From M55B127 sp035269185 (GTDB lineage: Bacteria > Bacillota > Halanaerobiia > Halanaerobiales > M55B127), in the NCBI GenBank assembly GCA_964430875.1, contig CAYSHP010000038.1, positions 1 through 22,113 of the forward strand: a stretch of 22,113 bases of DNA, in the 5' to 3' direction. The translations under genes were made by a program, and so were the position numbers. The notes below the pieces were generated by a model that worked only from the letters and a program-made list of their open reading frames with translations, had not been told where the DNA came from and ran no database searches. Positions 1-9,900 of this stretch are shown one piece after another (position 1 is the first letter of the stretch; the number at the start of each line of letters is the position of its first letter).

Positions 1-1247
1 ATAGTTATAATATCTATTTTTTCTCCTTGTGGAGAATGGTTGATAGCATTTTCAATTAAATTTATGAAGACTTCTTTAAATTTATTAGGGTCTACATAAA
101 TTTTTAGATTTTTATCTTTAAAATATTTATTAATTTTGAGATTGTTTTTTTCAATTTCTCTCTGCTTAGCAGCAAGAGCAAAGTTGATTAAATCAGTTAA
201 TTTCTTTTGTTTTCTTTTAATCTTAAACCCTTCTGAATCTAATTGGCCTAAGAGCAAAAGTTCTTCAACCAGATAATTTAAATATTCAGCCTCATTTTTT
301 ATTATATTAGAGTATTTTTTTAATTTATTTTCATCAAGGTCTTGTGAATTAATTATTTCTATAAATCCACTAATTGAAGCCAGTGGTGATCTAAATTCAT
401 GAGAAATATCTGCAATATATTTTTTTCTCATTTTTTCTAATCTTTGTTTCTTCTCAATATTGTTTTTTATTTCCTCGACCGCATAGTTATAGGTATTAAC
501 TAAGTTTTTTATTTCTTTAGTTTTAATATTGTTTTCTTTTACTTTAGTATAATTCCCGTTTGAAATGTTTTGAGCGGCATTTTGTAGTTTATTAATAGGT
601 TCAACAATATTTTGACTAAATTTAATACTAAATATCACAGCTATTATTAACCCAGCTATAGAGGCATAAAGTATTAATTTTAAGATATCAATGATGGTTG
701 TAGTTATACTATTTAATTGGGTTTGTAGGACAATTCCGCCGATAACTTCAAAACGATTTTGATCTCCGGTATCAATTGTGACATCCTCATTTTGGTTTAA
801 AGGATCTTTAAAAAGAGGAAAGATCATCAGTAAGTGGTTTTTAGCTGGGCCTTTAATCTTGCGGGTAACCTGATTACCTTTCATTACTTCTTTGATAGAT
901 TTATTTTCTATCTCAAGATTAAAGCTTTCAAAATTAGATGAGTTTAAGACATACTGTCCCTCGTTATCTATAATTCCAATCTCCATACCGGAAGTAGTTG
1001 AGATTGTATTTAATCTTTTTTTACTTTCCTGTTTGTTTATATTTTTCAAACTTTCCCCTTCTATATATTCGTTAACAATTTCTGAAATTCTATTGCCATT
1101 TTTGGTAGTCTTCCATTCTCTTAAACCATAGTAGTAGTTTTGAATAAGATAACCAAATATTAAACTTATACTGATAAGAGTTATAAATACAATTATTATA
1201 TTGTAACTTAAAAGACGGGAAAGGAAGCTATTCAAATTAATTTTCAT
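1..1247 (-). CDS. Sensor histidine kinase (HAMP-HisKA-HATPase), partial, cut by the window edge
   Basis: Membrane sensor kinase of a two-component system, read from the reverse complement; 415 codons are present before the window ends. The predicted product has TM1 at about residues 17-40, an extracytoplasmic sensor region of about 145 residues, TM2 at about 187-209 and a HAMP-like linker at about 208-265. A HisKA dimerisation domain follows, with the H-box SHEFRSPLAS and phospho-accepting His283. The start of the HATPase domain is visible, with an N-box reading NLIENAINHSPQGE just before the edge; the G boxes lie outside the window. The ATG at 1247-1245 follows GGGAGAA and overlaps the 3' end of the response regulator gene by 11 bases, so the two are translationally coupled partners. 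The architecture is PhoR/WalK/ResE-like. The extracytoplasmic region has no motif I can assign, so the signal is unknown. Confidence 0.93.
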   Translation of the reverse strand, partial: MKINLNSFLSRLLSYNIIIVFITLISISLIFGYLIQNYYYGLREWKTTKNGNRISEIVNEYIEGESLKNINKQESKKRLNTISTTSGMEIGIIDNEGQYVLNSSNFESFNLEIENKSIKEVMKGNQVTRKIKGPAKNHLLMIFPLFKDPLNQNEDVTIDTGDQNRFEVIGGIVLQTQLNSITTTIIDILKLILYASIAGLIIAVIFSIKFSQNIVEPINKLQNAAQNISNGNYTKVKENNIKTKEIKNLVNTYNYAVEEIKNNIEKKQRLEKMRKKYIADISHEFRSPLASISGFIEIINSQDLDENKLKKYSNIIKNEAEYLNYLVEELLLLGQLDSEGFKIKRKQKKLTDLINFALAAKQREIEKNNLKINKYFKDKNLKIYVDPNKFKEVFINLIENAINHSPQGEKIDIIT

Positions 1248-1971
1248 AAGTTTCTCCCGCAAGTTCAAATTTATATCCAGTACCCCAGACTGTTTTTAGA
1301 GGAGTTTCTTTCATTCCCCTATTTTTTAACTTTCTGCGTACTCTTTTAATATGTTCATCAATGGTTCTAATTTCTTTACTGTGTTCTTTACCCCATACTT
1401 TTTCAATTAATTCTTTTCTGGTAAAGGCTGTTCCCTCATTTTGGGCCAAAAAGGTGAAAAGGTCAAATTCTTTTGGGGCCAAATCTATAGTTTTACCATT
1501 GTAGACAACAGATTTTCCCTGATAATTGATAACTAAGTTTATTTTGGGGAAAGTATATTTATTAGTGTTATTTTTTTCTATGATTTTGTTAGCATTTTCA
1601 AATCTACGTAAGACTGCTTTTATTCTTGCTCTTAATTCGCGTGGAGAGAAGGGCTTAGTAACATAATCATCAGCCCCCATTTCTAAGCCAAGTACCTTAT
1701 CGGTTTCTTCAACCTTAGCAGTTAACATAATAATAGGGGTATTTATATCATTTTCTTTTAACTGTTTACAGACTTCCCAGCCATCCATTTTAGGTAGCAT
1801 AATATCCAATAAAATAAGATCATAATTTTTATCTAAAGCTTCCTGATAACCCGATTTGCCATCAGTACGGAACACTATCTTGGTATTATAGGTTTCTAAC
1901 ATAGCTTTTATAAGTTCAAATATATTTTTATCATCTTCAATAAGAAGGAATTTTTTATCATTCAAATTCAT
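1237..1971 (-). CDS. OmpR/PhoB-family response regulator (receiver + winged helix)
   Basis: Cytoplasmic transcription factor, 244 aa, partner of the overlapping kinase. The receiver spans about residues 6-120, with the acidic pair D13/D14, phospho-acceptor D56 in LLDIMLPKMDGWE, T84 in MLTAK and K106 in VTKPF, all intact. The C-terminal winged helix (about 148-240) shows the family signature LAPKEFDLFTFLAQNEG, the recognition-helix region IRTIDEHIKRVRRKL and the terminal WGTGYKFE. The length is typical of OmpR/PhoP/WalR regulators. The ATG at 1971-1969 is preceded by GAAAGGAG with six bases of spacing, which fixes the start. The gene lies first in a two-gene operon, divergent from the gene at 2168. 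A tandem TTTACA box in the shared intergenic region suggests autoregulation. The subfamily (PhoP, ResD or WalR) cannot be settled from this sequence. Confidence 0.95.
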   Translation of the reverse strand: MNLNDKKFLLIEDDKNIFELIKAMLETYNTKIVFRTDGKSGYQEALDKNYDLILLDIMLPKMDGWEVCKQLKENDINTPIIMLTAKVEETDKVLGLEMGADDYVTKPFSPRELRARIKAVLRRFENANKIIEKNNTNKYTFPKINLVINYQGKSVVYNGKTIDLAPKEFDLFTFLAQNEGTAFTRKELIEKVWGKEHSKEIRTIDEHIKRVRRKLKNRGMKETPLKTVWGTGYKFELAGETYEN

Positions 1972-1986
1972 AATAGACTCCTTTCA

Positions 1987-2004
1987 TTTACATATTGTTT
2001 ACAT
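1987..2004. promoter_or_regulatory. Tandem TTTACAT direct repeat, candidate OmpR-family operator
   Basis: TTTACAT occurs at 1987-1993 and again at 1998-2004, an 11-base period or one helical turn. Tandem half-sites with this period are the known binding geometry of PhoB/PhoP-type regulators, and Bacillus PhoP boxes are TTAACA-like repeats 4-6 bases apart. A third TTTACAT lies at 2073-2079, upstream of the divergent promoter. The box sits between the regulator's RBS and its putative -10, a position suited to autoregulation. The functional assignment is inferred. Confidence 0.4.
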
Positions 2005-2031
2005 TATATTTATTCTTTATAAATTGAGAAA
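2003..2031 (-). promoter_or_regulatory. Putative sigma-A promoter of the OmpR-type regulator/kinase operon
   Basis: On the minus strand a perfect TATAAT (plus positions 2008-2003) lies 17 bases downstream of a weak -35, TTTCTC (2031-2026). It is the best -10 between the two divergent genes facing this way. The poor -35 fits an activator-dependent or autoregulated promoter, and the tandem TTTACAT box lies immediately downstream. Confidence 0.4.
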
Positions 2032-2084
2032 GTCCTTCTTTGCTTTTTAATAGGTTTTATCCTTGAAAAAATTTTACATATAAT

Positions 2085-2113
2085 TTGATTTTTGTTTATA
2101 TTTTGTTTATAAT
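2085..2113 (+). promoter_or_regulatory. Putative sigma-A promoter of the gene at 2168
   Basis: TTGATT (2085-2090) and a perfect TATAAT (2108-2113) are separated by 17 bases, a near-consensus vegetative promoter. Transcription would begin near 2120, giving a short leader to the ATG at 2168. One TTTACAT half-site lies just upstream at 2073-2079. Confidence 0.6.
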
Positions 2114-2167
2114 TATGCTTACAAGGTGATAAAGTTTTCATAACTATTTATACTTTGGAGGGATAAA

Positions 2168-2794
2168 ATGGCTAAGCAGGAGAAGTCAAGAAAAGAGAAA
2201 ATTTATAAGTATTTAAAAATTGGAGTTTTAGTTGTATTTGCCCTATGGTTAGTATTTTCAGTTAATGGAGTGCAAAATCAGGCTAAAGAAAATAAGAATG
2301 TAATTCTTAGACCAAAATATGAAGTAACTTATCTACCAGGTGGTCCCGAAAGATTTGTCGGTGGCTACAGAGATGTAGTAAATGAAGAAAAGAAAAAGAA
2401 TTTAAATACTGACAACTATCTCTGGACTACAGTCTTAGTAAAAAATGAAGGTAATGAAGATGCCAAAGATATTAATATTACGATTAATTCTGCCTATCCA
2501 ATGGCAAAAGTTCTAGTAAACCCTTCTGGATATTCTAATGAAACAGATTTAAATACCAATGACGATAATTTGACCACCAAGGTTGATATTGAAGATTTAG
2601 AAATTGATAATAAGGCATTTGTTTTTATAGGATTTCAACCATCTAGTATTGAAAAACCATATGACCAGGCAGATATTAAAGAGTGGACCAATAGATATCA
2701 AAATTATCTGCAAAATGTAAATGTGGAATCTCTCAATACAGAAGACACCTTTTATGTAACAGGTTATAGAGATATATTTAAAACCGGCAGTTAA
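2168..2794 (+). CDS. Membrane-anchored protein of unknown function with a beta-sandwich-like external domain
   Basis: Predicted product of 208 aa that I do not recognise as a named family. Residues 1-16 are basic. A single hydrophobic segment follows at about 17-32 (IGVLVVFALWLVFSVNG) with no clear cleavage site, so an uncleaved N-terminal anchor with an external C-terminal domain is likely. The segment from about 84 to 160 (LVKNEGNEDAKDINITI and following) resembles CARDB/NEW3-type adhesion-like beta sandwiches, with the V-x-N-x-G...D/A pattern, but this is only a fold-level impression. There are no cysteines and no obvious catalytic motif. The ATG has a strong GGAGGG at 2157-2162, and the gene has its own promoter and terminator, so it is monocistronic. 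It is divergent from the two-component pair and could be a target of that regulator. Confidence 0.85.
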   Translation: MAKQEKSRKEKIYKYLKIGVLVVFALWLVFSVNGVQNQAKENKNVILRPKYEVTYLPGGPERFVGGYRDVVNEEKKKNLNTDNYLWTTVLVKNEGNEDAKDINITINSAYPMAKVLVNPSGYSNETDLNTNDDNLTTKVDIEDLEIDNKAFVFIGFQPSSIEKPYDQADIKEWTNRYQNYLQNVNVESLNTEDTFYVTGYRDIFKTGS

Positions 2795-2816
2795 GGTGCA
2801 GCACATCCACCTGAAA

Positions 2817-2846
2817 GACCAGCTTAATAGGCTGGTTCTTTTTTTG
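2817..2846 (+). terminator. Rho-independent terminator after the gene at 2168
   Basis: The stem ACCAGC (2818-2823) pairs with GCTGGT (2831-2836) around a TTAATAG loop and is followed at once by a T-rich run (TCTTTTTTTG). It lies 23 bases after the stop codon. Confidence 0.85.
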
Positions 2847-3010
2847 TGTATATAATTTACTTTTCTAAGTACCCTTGTAGCTTTTTTAGCTGATTTATTA
2901 TACCTCAGTATAAAATTATTATATAAGGTTTTTAAAGTCTAAAGTTATCATGAACTTTATAAATATCTATATAATAATTATCAGAATTATCTAAATAAAA
3001 TGTTTCAAAT
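2847..3010. other. AT-rich intergenic stretch, nothing recognisable
   Basis: This is the first part of a gene-free gap of almost 500 bases between the gene at 2168 and spoVS. It is very AT-rich with many stops in all frames. I see no coding, tRNA or structured-RNA signal. The terminator just before it and the promoter candidate and micro-ORFs just after it are listed separately. Confidence 0.5.
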
Positions 3011-3039
3011 AAAGGAGAAACAAGTTGATTAAAGAATTT
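3011..3039 (+). promoter_or_regulatory. Candidate sigma-H promoter upstream of spoVS
   Basis: AAAGGAGAA (3011-3019) and AAAGAATTT (3031-3039) lie 11 bases apart. They match the Bacillus sigma-H consensus RnAGGAwWW-N11/12-RnnGAATww except for one W position in the -35. Bacillus spoVS is transcribed by sigma-H, so the match is biologically expected. The leader would be about 230 bases. A caveat is that AAAGGAG could equally be a ribosome binding site for the micro-ORF starting at 3025. Confidence 0.4.
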
Positions 3040-3278
3040 ATACAATAGGACTAAATAATAGAAGGTGATATTACTATTGATTAAAAAATAAGATTAAAGA
3101 TAAAAGTTTTAAAAACCCCAATATTTTGTGAGATATGTTTATATTTTCCAGTAAATCTTCCAGCTTTAAAACTTCAAAAAATAATAACATTGAAAAGAGC
3201 GGTTAATAAAAAATTGCAGAGAATATAGTAAATATAACAATCTAATAATTAAAATGGCCCCAAAGGGGGGGATTGCAA

Positions 3279-3566
3279 ATGAATAAAGAAACAGTTAAAG
3301 AAGAAACAGGTGTATTGAAAGTTGCCTCAAGCTCAAGTCCTAACTCTGTTGCGGGAGCGATGGCAGGAGTTTTAAGAGAAAAAGGATATGCAGAAGCACA
3401 AGTAATAGGTGCGGGAGCATTAAACCAAGCAGTAAAAGCTATTGCGATTTGTAGGGGGTATGTAGCTCCAAGTGGTATTGATCTTATCTGTGTACCAGCC
3501 TTTTTAGACATAGAAATTGACGGTGAAGAAAGAACGGCCATTAAATTTATTATCGAGTCACGGTAA
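3279..3566 (+). CDS. spoVS: Stage V sporulation protein S (SpoVS)
   Basis: Small cytoplasmic protein of the SpoVS/Alba-like nucleic-acid-binding superfamily. In Bacillus it is needed for proper progression through engulfment and coat assembly, and homologues persist in some non-sporulating lineages. The core from about residue 11 reads VLKVASSSSPNSVAGAMAGV, then IGAGALNQAVKA, YVAPSGIDLICVPAF and DGEERTAIKFI, an almost full-length family match. The product is 95 aa, with an N-terminal extension of about ten residues compared with the usual ~86. I choose the ATG at 3279: AAAGGGGGGG ends at 3271, seven bases away, whereas the TTG at 3273 would leave only one base. The gene is monocistronic, with its own leader and a terminator. 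It supports a Firmicute origin. Confidence 0.95.
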   Translation: MNKETVKEETGVLKVASSSSPNSVAGAMAGVLREKGYAEAQVIGAGALNQAVKAIAICRGYVAPSGIDLICVPAFLDIEIDGEERTAIKFIIESR

Positions 3567-3705
3567 TAACTAATGATGTTATTATTTTAAAGTAGTATGT
3601 AATAGTCATTAAAAAAAGTAAAACAAATTATAGTTACTATACTATATTTTTTTAATACATTTCTTTTTAATGCATATAAATATTGGGGAGTTAATATTTA
3701 ACTTT
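3567..3705. other. 3' untranslated stretch of spoVS, no gene
   Basis: This is the first part of the 370-base gap between spoVS and the TPS exoprotein gene. It is AT-rich, with no reading frame of note. GTTAATATTTAAC (3690-3702) is a short perfect palindrome, and a purine-rich TTGGGGAG at 3684-3691 looks like an orphan RBS with no ORF behind it. The terminator and the TPS promoter region follow. Confidence 0.5.
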
Positions 3706-3735
3706 ATTCTGGCTTTAAAAGGCCGGAATTTTTTT
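3706..3735 (+). terminator. Rho-independent terminator after spoVS
   Basis: ATTCTGGC (3706-3713) pairs with GCCGGAAT (3722-3729), with one G-T wobble, around TTTAAAAG. It is followed by a run of T from 3729 to 3735. It insulates the TPS operon from spoVS transcription. Confidence 0.85.
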
Positions 3736-3812
3736 ATTTTACAATAGTTGATTTAACTATTTTCTGCAGTAAAATTAAGATATATTTCTCTTTGAATTTA
3801 AAAAGGGTCTTA

Positions 3813-3936
3813 TTAGGAAATAGACTGTACTTTTTTTCCAAGAACTGTTCCTAAGTGATATATATTTTTAAAGCTATTTATGATTATAATTAAGATATGT
3901 ATATTAAAACTATAGATCTAACTTAGGGGGAGAATA
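3813..3936 (+). promoter_or_regulatory. Promoter and leader region of the TPS exoprotein gene
   Basis: Two -10 candidates are visible. One is a perfect TATAAT at 3885-3890 with no good -35. The other is an extended -10, TGATATATA, at 3856-3864, also with a poor -35 (TTCCAA). Weak -35 elements suggest activator dependence. An inverted repeat, TTAGGAA (3813-3819) and TTCCTAA (3848-3854), brackets the upstream region. In the leader, AGATCT (3914-3919) followed by TTAGG (3923-3927) recurs in the tpsB leader. The RBS is the GGGGG at 3926-3930, six bases before the ATG, so TTAGG overlaps it. Confidence 0.45.
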
Positions 3937-6900
3937 ATGGAGAAGAGAGTATCTTTATTTATATTAATAATATTTGTAACCGTACAGATTTTTTCTGTTA
4001 CTGCTTTTGCTGTAGATCCACAGATTGTAATAGATGGGAATACAGCGACTGAACTTAATAAGAATGATAATATTACTGAGGTGAGGACTAAGACTGTAAA
4101 TGGTGACAATGCCTTAAATTCGTTTTTAAAATTTAACGTAAATAAAGATAATATTGTTAATCTGCATTTCCCAGCCGGTACGGAAAATTTAATTAACCTT
4201 GTTCATCAAGAGAAATCTTTCATAGATGGAACTCTTAACTCAATTAAAAACAAACAAATTGGTGGAAATGTTTACTTCCTAAATCCCCATGGTATTATGG
4301 TAGGGGCAGATGGTGTTGTTAATGTAGGTAGCCTAACTGCTGTTACCCCCACTTCTCAATATATGGATAGTTTTTTTACAAATGAAGGGCATCTTAATTC
4401 AACAGCCCTTAAAAATCTTTCCGATGGTCAAATTCCAATTACAGAATCAGGTTTAATAACAGTAAAAGGACGCATAAATGCGGTTAATGACATAAAGATA
4501 GAAGCAGGTACAGTTAAAATTTCTGCAAGTAATGAGGCTGCGGGTATTGTAAATACCGGAGCTGAATATGAAAAAAGTAGTAATTCTAACCAGGACAAAT
4601 TACATTTTAGGGATGTAGTTAATACAAGTGGTGTAAAAAGAGGAAGCGAGATCAGAATAAATAAAGGTAGTATTAAAATTAAAGCTGCCCAGGATTTTAT
4701 AAATGAAGGTACAGTGGCAGCGACTGGTAATAAGGTTGAAGAAAATAAAGAACAAGAACCAGTAGAAAATAGAGAAATAGACATTAAAGCAGGGCGTGAT
4801 ATTAAGCTAAAAGAAGGCTCTTTAATTTCAGCGCGGGGTGGAGAAAAAAATCCTGCTGGTGGTGATATTGTAGTATTTGCTGATAATAAGGCTGAGTTTA
4901 ACGAGGGAGCCACAATTGATGCCAGTGGTATCAATGAAGGAAAAGGCGGTTTTATTGAACTCAGTGCTAAAAAACAGGTCCAGATGGCTGGGGGAGAGTT
5001 TAAAGCAGCTGCTGAAAATGGAATTAACGGAAGAGTTTTAATAGATCCAGAAGAAATTGAAATTATAGCCAATGATAAAATAAGAGGTAACTTGGGAGCA
5101 GATCATTATTTTAATGGAGCTGATTTTGACTTAGAAGCAACAAAGAGAATTACTGTCGAAGAAGATGTAATAGTTTCCACCCGTAAGCTTGACTATACTA
5201 GTAATGACCATCTAGAAGGAAGTTCAGCTGGTGATTCTGGCAATATCTTTATGAAAGCCCCGATCATAAATTTAAAAAACGGTGCAAAATTATATGCACA
5301 TGCTGATAATTCCTACCAGGCAGGTGATATTCAACTAACAGCCCAAATAACCAAAAGGCCGGATATAATTAAAGCAGATGCTGATACTGGTATTAATATA
5401 GATGGAGCAACTTTGCAGGGTAATAATATTACCATGGAGGCTAAGGCTACCGCTGACTATACTTGGAGTGTCACAGATAATCATAATATAGTACAGGAGG
5501 CAGTTTCAGCCTTAGGACAAAGTATGTCAAATGTAAAAGTAGCGGTTGTGCAATCAGATGCTAATTCTGTTATTAATATAAATGATGGTACAAATTTACA
5601 GGCAGCCGGTTCTATTAATTTAACTGCTTACTCTGACTCACAAGCGAAATTGATCTCCAGTAATCTATCTTCAAATAAAAAAGCAAGTATTGGTTTTGTT
5701 TATGGAAATGTGGTATCTAATGCAGAAGTAAATATAGCAGATAATACCTCTATTGAGGCTTCTAACTTAAACTTATCAGCATTTAATAATGCTAACTTAG
5801 ATACCCGGCTTTACAGTATAACAAAAGCGGGCGAAAAAGCCCAAATTGGGGTAGCTCTTACAAATGCAGATGTCAATGCTATTACTGATATTGCATCTGG
5901 AGCTAACTTAAATATTTCTGATAATGTTTCTGTTGCAGCAGTAAATAACAGTAATTTTATAACTAAAGTTTCGACTATAAATATTGATACCGGCAAAGCC
6001 GGAATTGCAGCTGCAATTTCCAATGTTAATACAGAGGCCAGAGCAAGTATTGGATCTGAACTTAACACCGGTAATATAACTATTGAAGCCTTTGATAATA
6101 TTAATGAGAATACAACTACAGCTAATGCTGCTTTGGGATCTAATGTAGTTGTAAGAAAAATAATGGGTACAGCCGCTGGTAGTACTGACTTTATAAAGAG
6201 TAAATTGGGCATGCAACCTAAGCTTAATTCGAGCAGTGGCAGTACAAGTAAGCCGAATTTAGCAGGAGCAGTTGCCATATCTGATACTGACCATAGTGCT
6301 ACTGCATATATAAAAGATAATACTCAAATTGAAGTGGATAATAATCTTGCTGTGGTTTCTAAGGTCAAAGATTTAAGGCCCCAAAACCAGGCCGTTAGCA
6401 GTATAAAAGTAAATGCAGATGGAGATGCTAATAATCCCGATGCTAAATATGCAATGAGTGCAGCAGTTAGCTATGGAGATTATGATCATAATTCAAAAGC
6501 CTATATAGGGGAAAACAGCCAAATTACAGCTAAAAATTTGGGATTGTCTTCTGAGGTTTTAATACCTTATCAAATTACCTGGCATAAATGGGAAGGCCTT
6601 TCTACTATTACTAATAAGTTAAATAGTAACTTAGGGTTAGCGGATGGATTTTTAAATGGATTTGCTAATGCCACCGGTAATCCGGAAAATGGGGCTTTAA
6701 ACGGAGCAGTTAACTATATAGACTTTAATAATAATTCTAATGCCTTTATTAAAAGGAATACTACGATATCAATGCTGCCCGGGGGAGAAAATAACTGGGC
6801 AAGTCAGTTACCCAGCCAAAACTTATTTGCTGAATTAGCTTCTTCTCCCAATTCAGTCATTAACTTTAATAAGCCGTTGAGTATAAGTGCAAATAGTGAG

Positions 6901-9900
6901 TTTACTGGTGTATTTGCAGCTGGTAATCTAGCACTTAACCTCAGTAATGCGCAAGGAGAAGCAACTGATAAAGCAGCCGGGGGAGCCTATAATCAGATAA
7001 ATTATAGTAGTGATAGTAAAGCATATATAACTGAAGGGGTAGTGGTAGAAACCATAGACACCACTCCAGATGATGAAGAAAGTCCAGATCCGGTTGATAT
7101 TTCTATTACAGCTGATTCTAAAGAAAAGATTATTGCAATTGGCCCTTCAGCGGGAGACAAAGCCAGTTATGGTTTAAAAGGAGTTTTTAATCTTTCTAAT
7201 ATTGATAGTCATACAGAAGCTTCTATTGATGATGAAGCTCAAATTGAAGTCTCTGATTTAGATATTAAGGCAACGGAAGAGGTCATAAGCTGGTCTATCA
7301 CCGGTGCTTATAATAGGACGGAAAGTATGGGTTTTGGTTTTAGTACTGCTATAAATGATATAAAAACTAATACTTATGCCTTTGTGGGTGATAATGATCA
7401 ATATAATGAAGATAACTCTCAGTTAACTTTAGATAAAAAAGAACTAAAAGCAGATAATGTTGAGATAACTGCCAGGCATGATGGACGGATTGAAGCAATT
7501 GCAGTTTCCCTACAAAATACTGGTGGAAATAATAGATCTAATAACCTCACTGACTCACCACAGGGTAGTGCTGTTGCCGATTCGACGCAAAATGCACAGG
7601 AGGGAGTAGTTGATTCTTTTTCTAAAGCAAATTCCACAACTGTTAGTGATACAAATAATGCTTCTCAACCCAGCTTTGGGTTGGGAATTTCAGGCAGTGC
7701 AGCGGTTAATTTAACCGACCTTACTACAAAAGCATATATAAAAGATACTGACTTTAATTTAGAAAGCGGTTCTCAGGATAACTCCTTAATATTAAAAGCA
7801 GTAACAGATAGTGATATTACAGCTGGAGCCGGAGCCGGTGCTTTACTTAGAGCTGGAAAAGACAGCAGTGGCTTTAAAGCAGCTATCGCTGGGAGTGTAG
7901 CAGTTAATAAGTTAAATAATAGCAATGAGACATATCTTGATGATAGTAAGATCATTAATTCAGATAATATAATTTTAAATTCTTTAAGTGGTGGAGAACT
8001 TTTATCACTAGCTTTAGGGCTTAGTTTAAATACCTCACAGAGTAACTCAGCTTCAATAGCAGGTTCAGTTTCTATAAGTGAGACTGCTAATAAAACAAAA
8101 GCATATTTAAAAGATTCTATAGTAGAAGGGAAAAATAGTGAATCAGGTGACGAGCATTTATTTGATCTTTATGCATATGACAGAACCAAAATTGGCACCG
8201 GTGGTGGATCTTTAGTGGCCGGTGGTAAAGGTGGTTTTGGTGCAGCTGTATCCTATACTGAGATAGCAAATGATATCAATACCTATCTGAATAATTCTTC
8301 TGTACAAGGTTTTGATAACATAAATATTTATAGTCTCTCCGCAAACCGCATTGCAGCCGGAGCGGGCATGGTAGGAGGCAGCACAAATTCATTCGGTGGC
8401 TCTCTAGTAATAACTAATATAGGTAATGAGATAACAGCAGAGATCAAAAAAGATTCGCTTGTTATAGCCAGTCAGGTTGTCAATCTCAAAGCAGAGGATA
8501 CTAAACCTTTAACTGAATTAGATAATATTATCGATAGCAAGGATGAAGGACATGCTAATCAGAGTAGTCTGGATTATCAGGGAACAGAGATTAATACTAA
8601 ACAGTTAGATAAGAGTAGTATTCTTTCGGTAGCAGGTGTAGTTCAGGGAGGAAGCAATAATATTGGTATTTCCTTTAGCTGGAATCAAATTAATAATAAC
8701 TATAAAGCAGTAATAAGTGACAGCAGTGTGCAAAGCTTAAATAGTAGTGAAACGGATAGTAACATTAATGTTAGTGCTCACTCTCAAACAGCCATCACAA
8801 GTTATTCCTTAGGAGCTGGGATTGCCGGTCAGTTTGCTGGGGGAGGCTCAATTTCTATCAATGAAATAAATAATTCTGTCTTAGCTGAAATTAATGATGA
8901 GTTAGAGGCGGGTGAAAATAGATTAAAAGAGATTAATACAGATCAACTAACTATAACCGCACAAGATGATTCTAAAATTAAGTCTTTGGCCGGCCAAGTT
9001 ACTTTAGCAGGCGGTTCTACTTCGATTGGGGTTGCTTATGCCCACAATAAAATTGGAGAAGCCAATAATTTAAATGAAACAAAAGCCTCTCTTAATAATA
9101 TTGGGCTGGCGGTCCAAAATATTAATTTAAACTCTCAACAGGGCGGTTTTATTAAAAGCTGGTCAGTTTCAGGGGCAGGAGCTAAAGATGTTGCAATTAG
9201 TGGCTCTCTGGTAAGAAATGATATTAAAAACAAAACAACGATTTCCATTATAGATATAAAATCCATAAATAGTAATAATAATATTACTGCTTTAGCTGAA
9301 GATAATAAAGGAATAGAAACTTTATCAGGGGCTGTCACAGCAGCTGGTTCAGTGGCTGTGGGAGGTACAGCTGCTATTAATAATGTTGATGGTATTACCG
9401 AGGCTTACTTTACAGGCGGTACTATCAACAATGAAACAGAGTTAAGTGGGCTTGCTCTCACAGCGCGCGCTGATAAATCCATAATAAGCAGGGCTTATCA
9501 AGGGAGTGGCAGTTTAAGCCTTGCAGTGGGAGCTGCCATTACAAAAAATAAAGTTAACCAAGATATTACCTCTTCTATAAAAGAAGGTTCTAATCTGTTT
9601 ATAAAAGACAGAGGCAATCTTTCTTTAAAAGCTACTGATAATATTAATTTAATTAGTGAATCACAGGGGTATCAGTTTTCGGGTGCAGTAGCAGCCGGGG
9701 CAGTAATTTCTAAATCATTAAGAGCCGGTAATACAAAAACAATGATAGGTGATGATACCACCAATGATGTAAGTACTAATATAAAAATGGAGTATGGGGA
9801 TTTAAAAATAGAAAGTAGATATACCGGTTCAGTTAAAGCCAAAACTATTGCAGGTGCGGGTGGTATTATTGCTACTTTAAATGCTTCTTATGCCCAGGCA

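Noticed and set aside
892..1131. A 79-codon plus-strand open frame
   Set aside because: It is a shadow of the sensor kinase's extracytoplasmic region, which reads continuously on the minus strand.
4428..5072. A 214-codon minus-strand open frame, with several others such as 5811-6278 and 10842-11093, inside the tpsA region
   Set aside because: They lie antisense to a clearly coding beta-helix protein. Their compositions are the mirror of its Asn/Ala/Gly codons, they have no RBS, and they show no family pattern.
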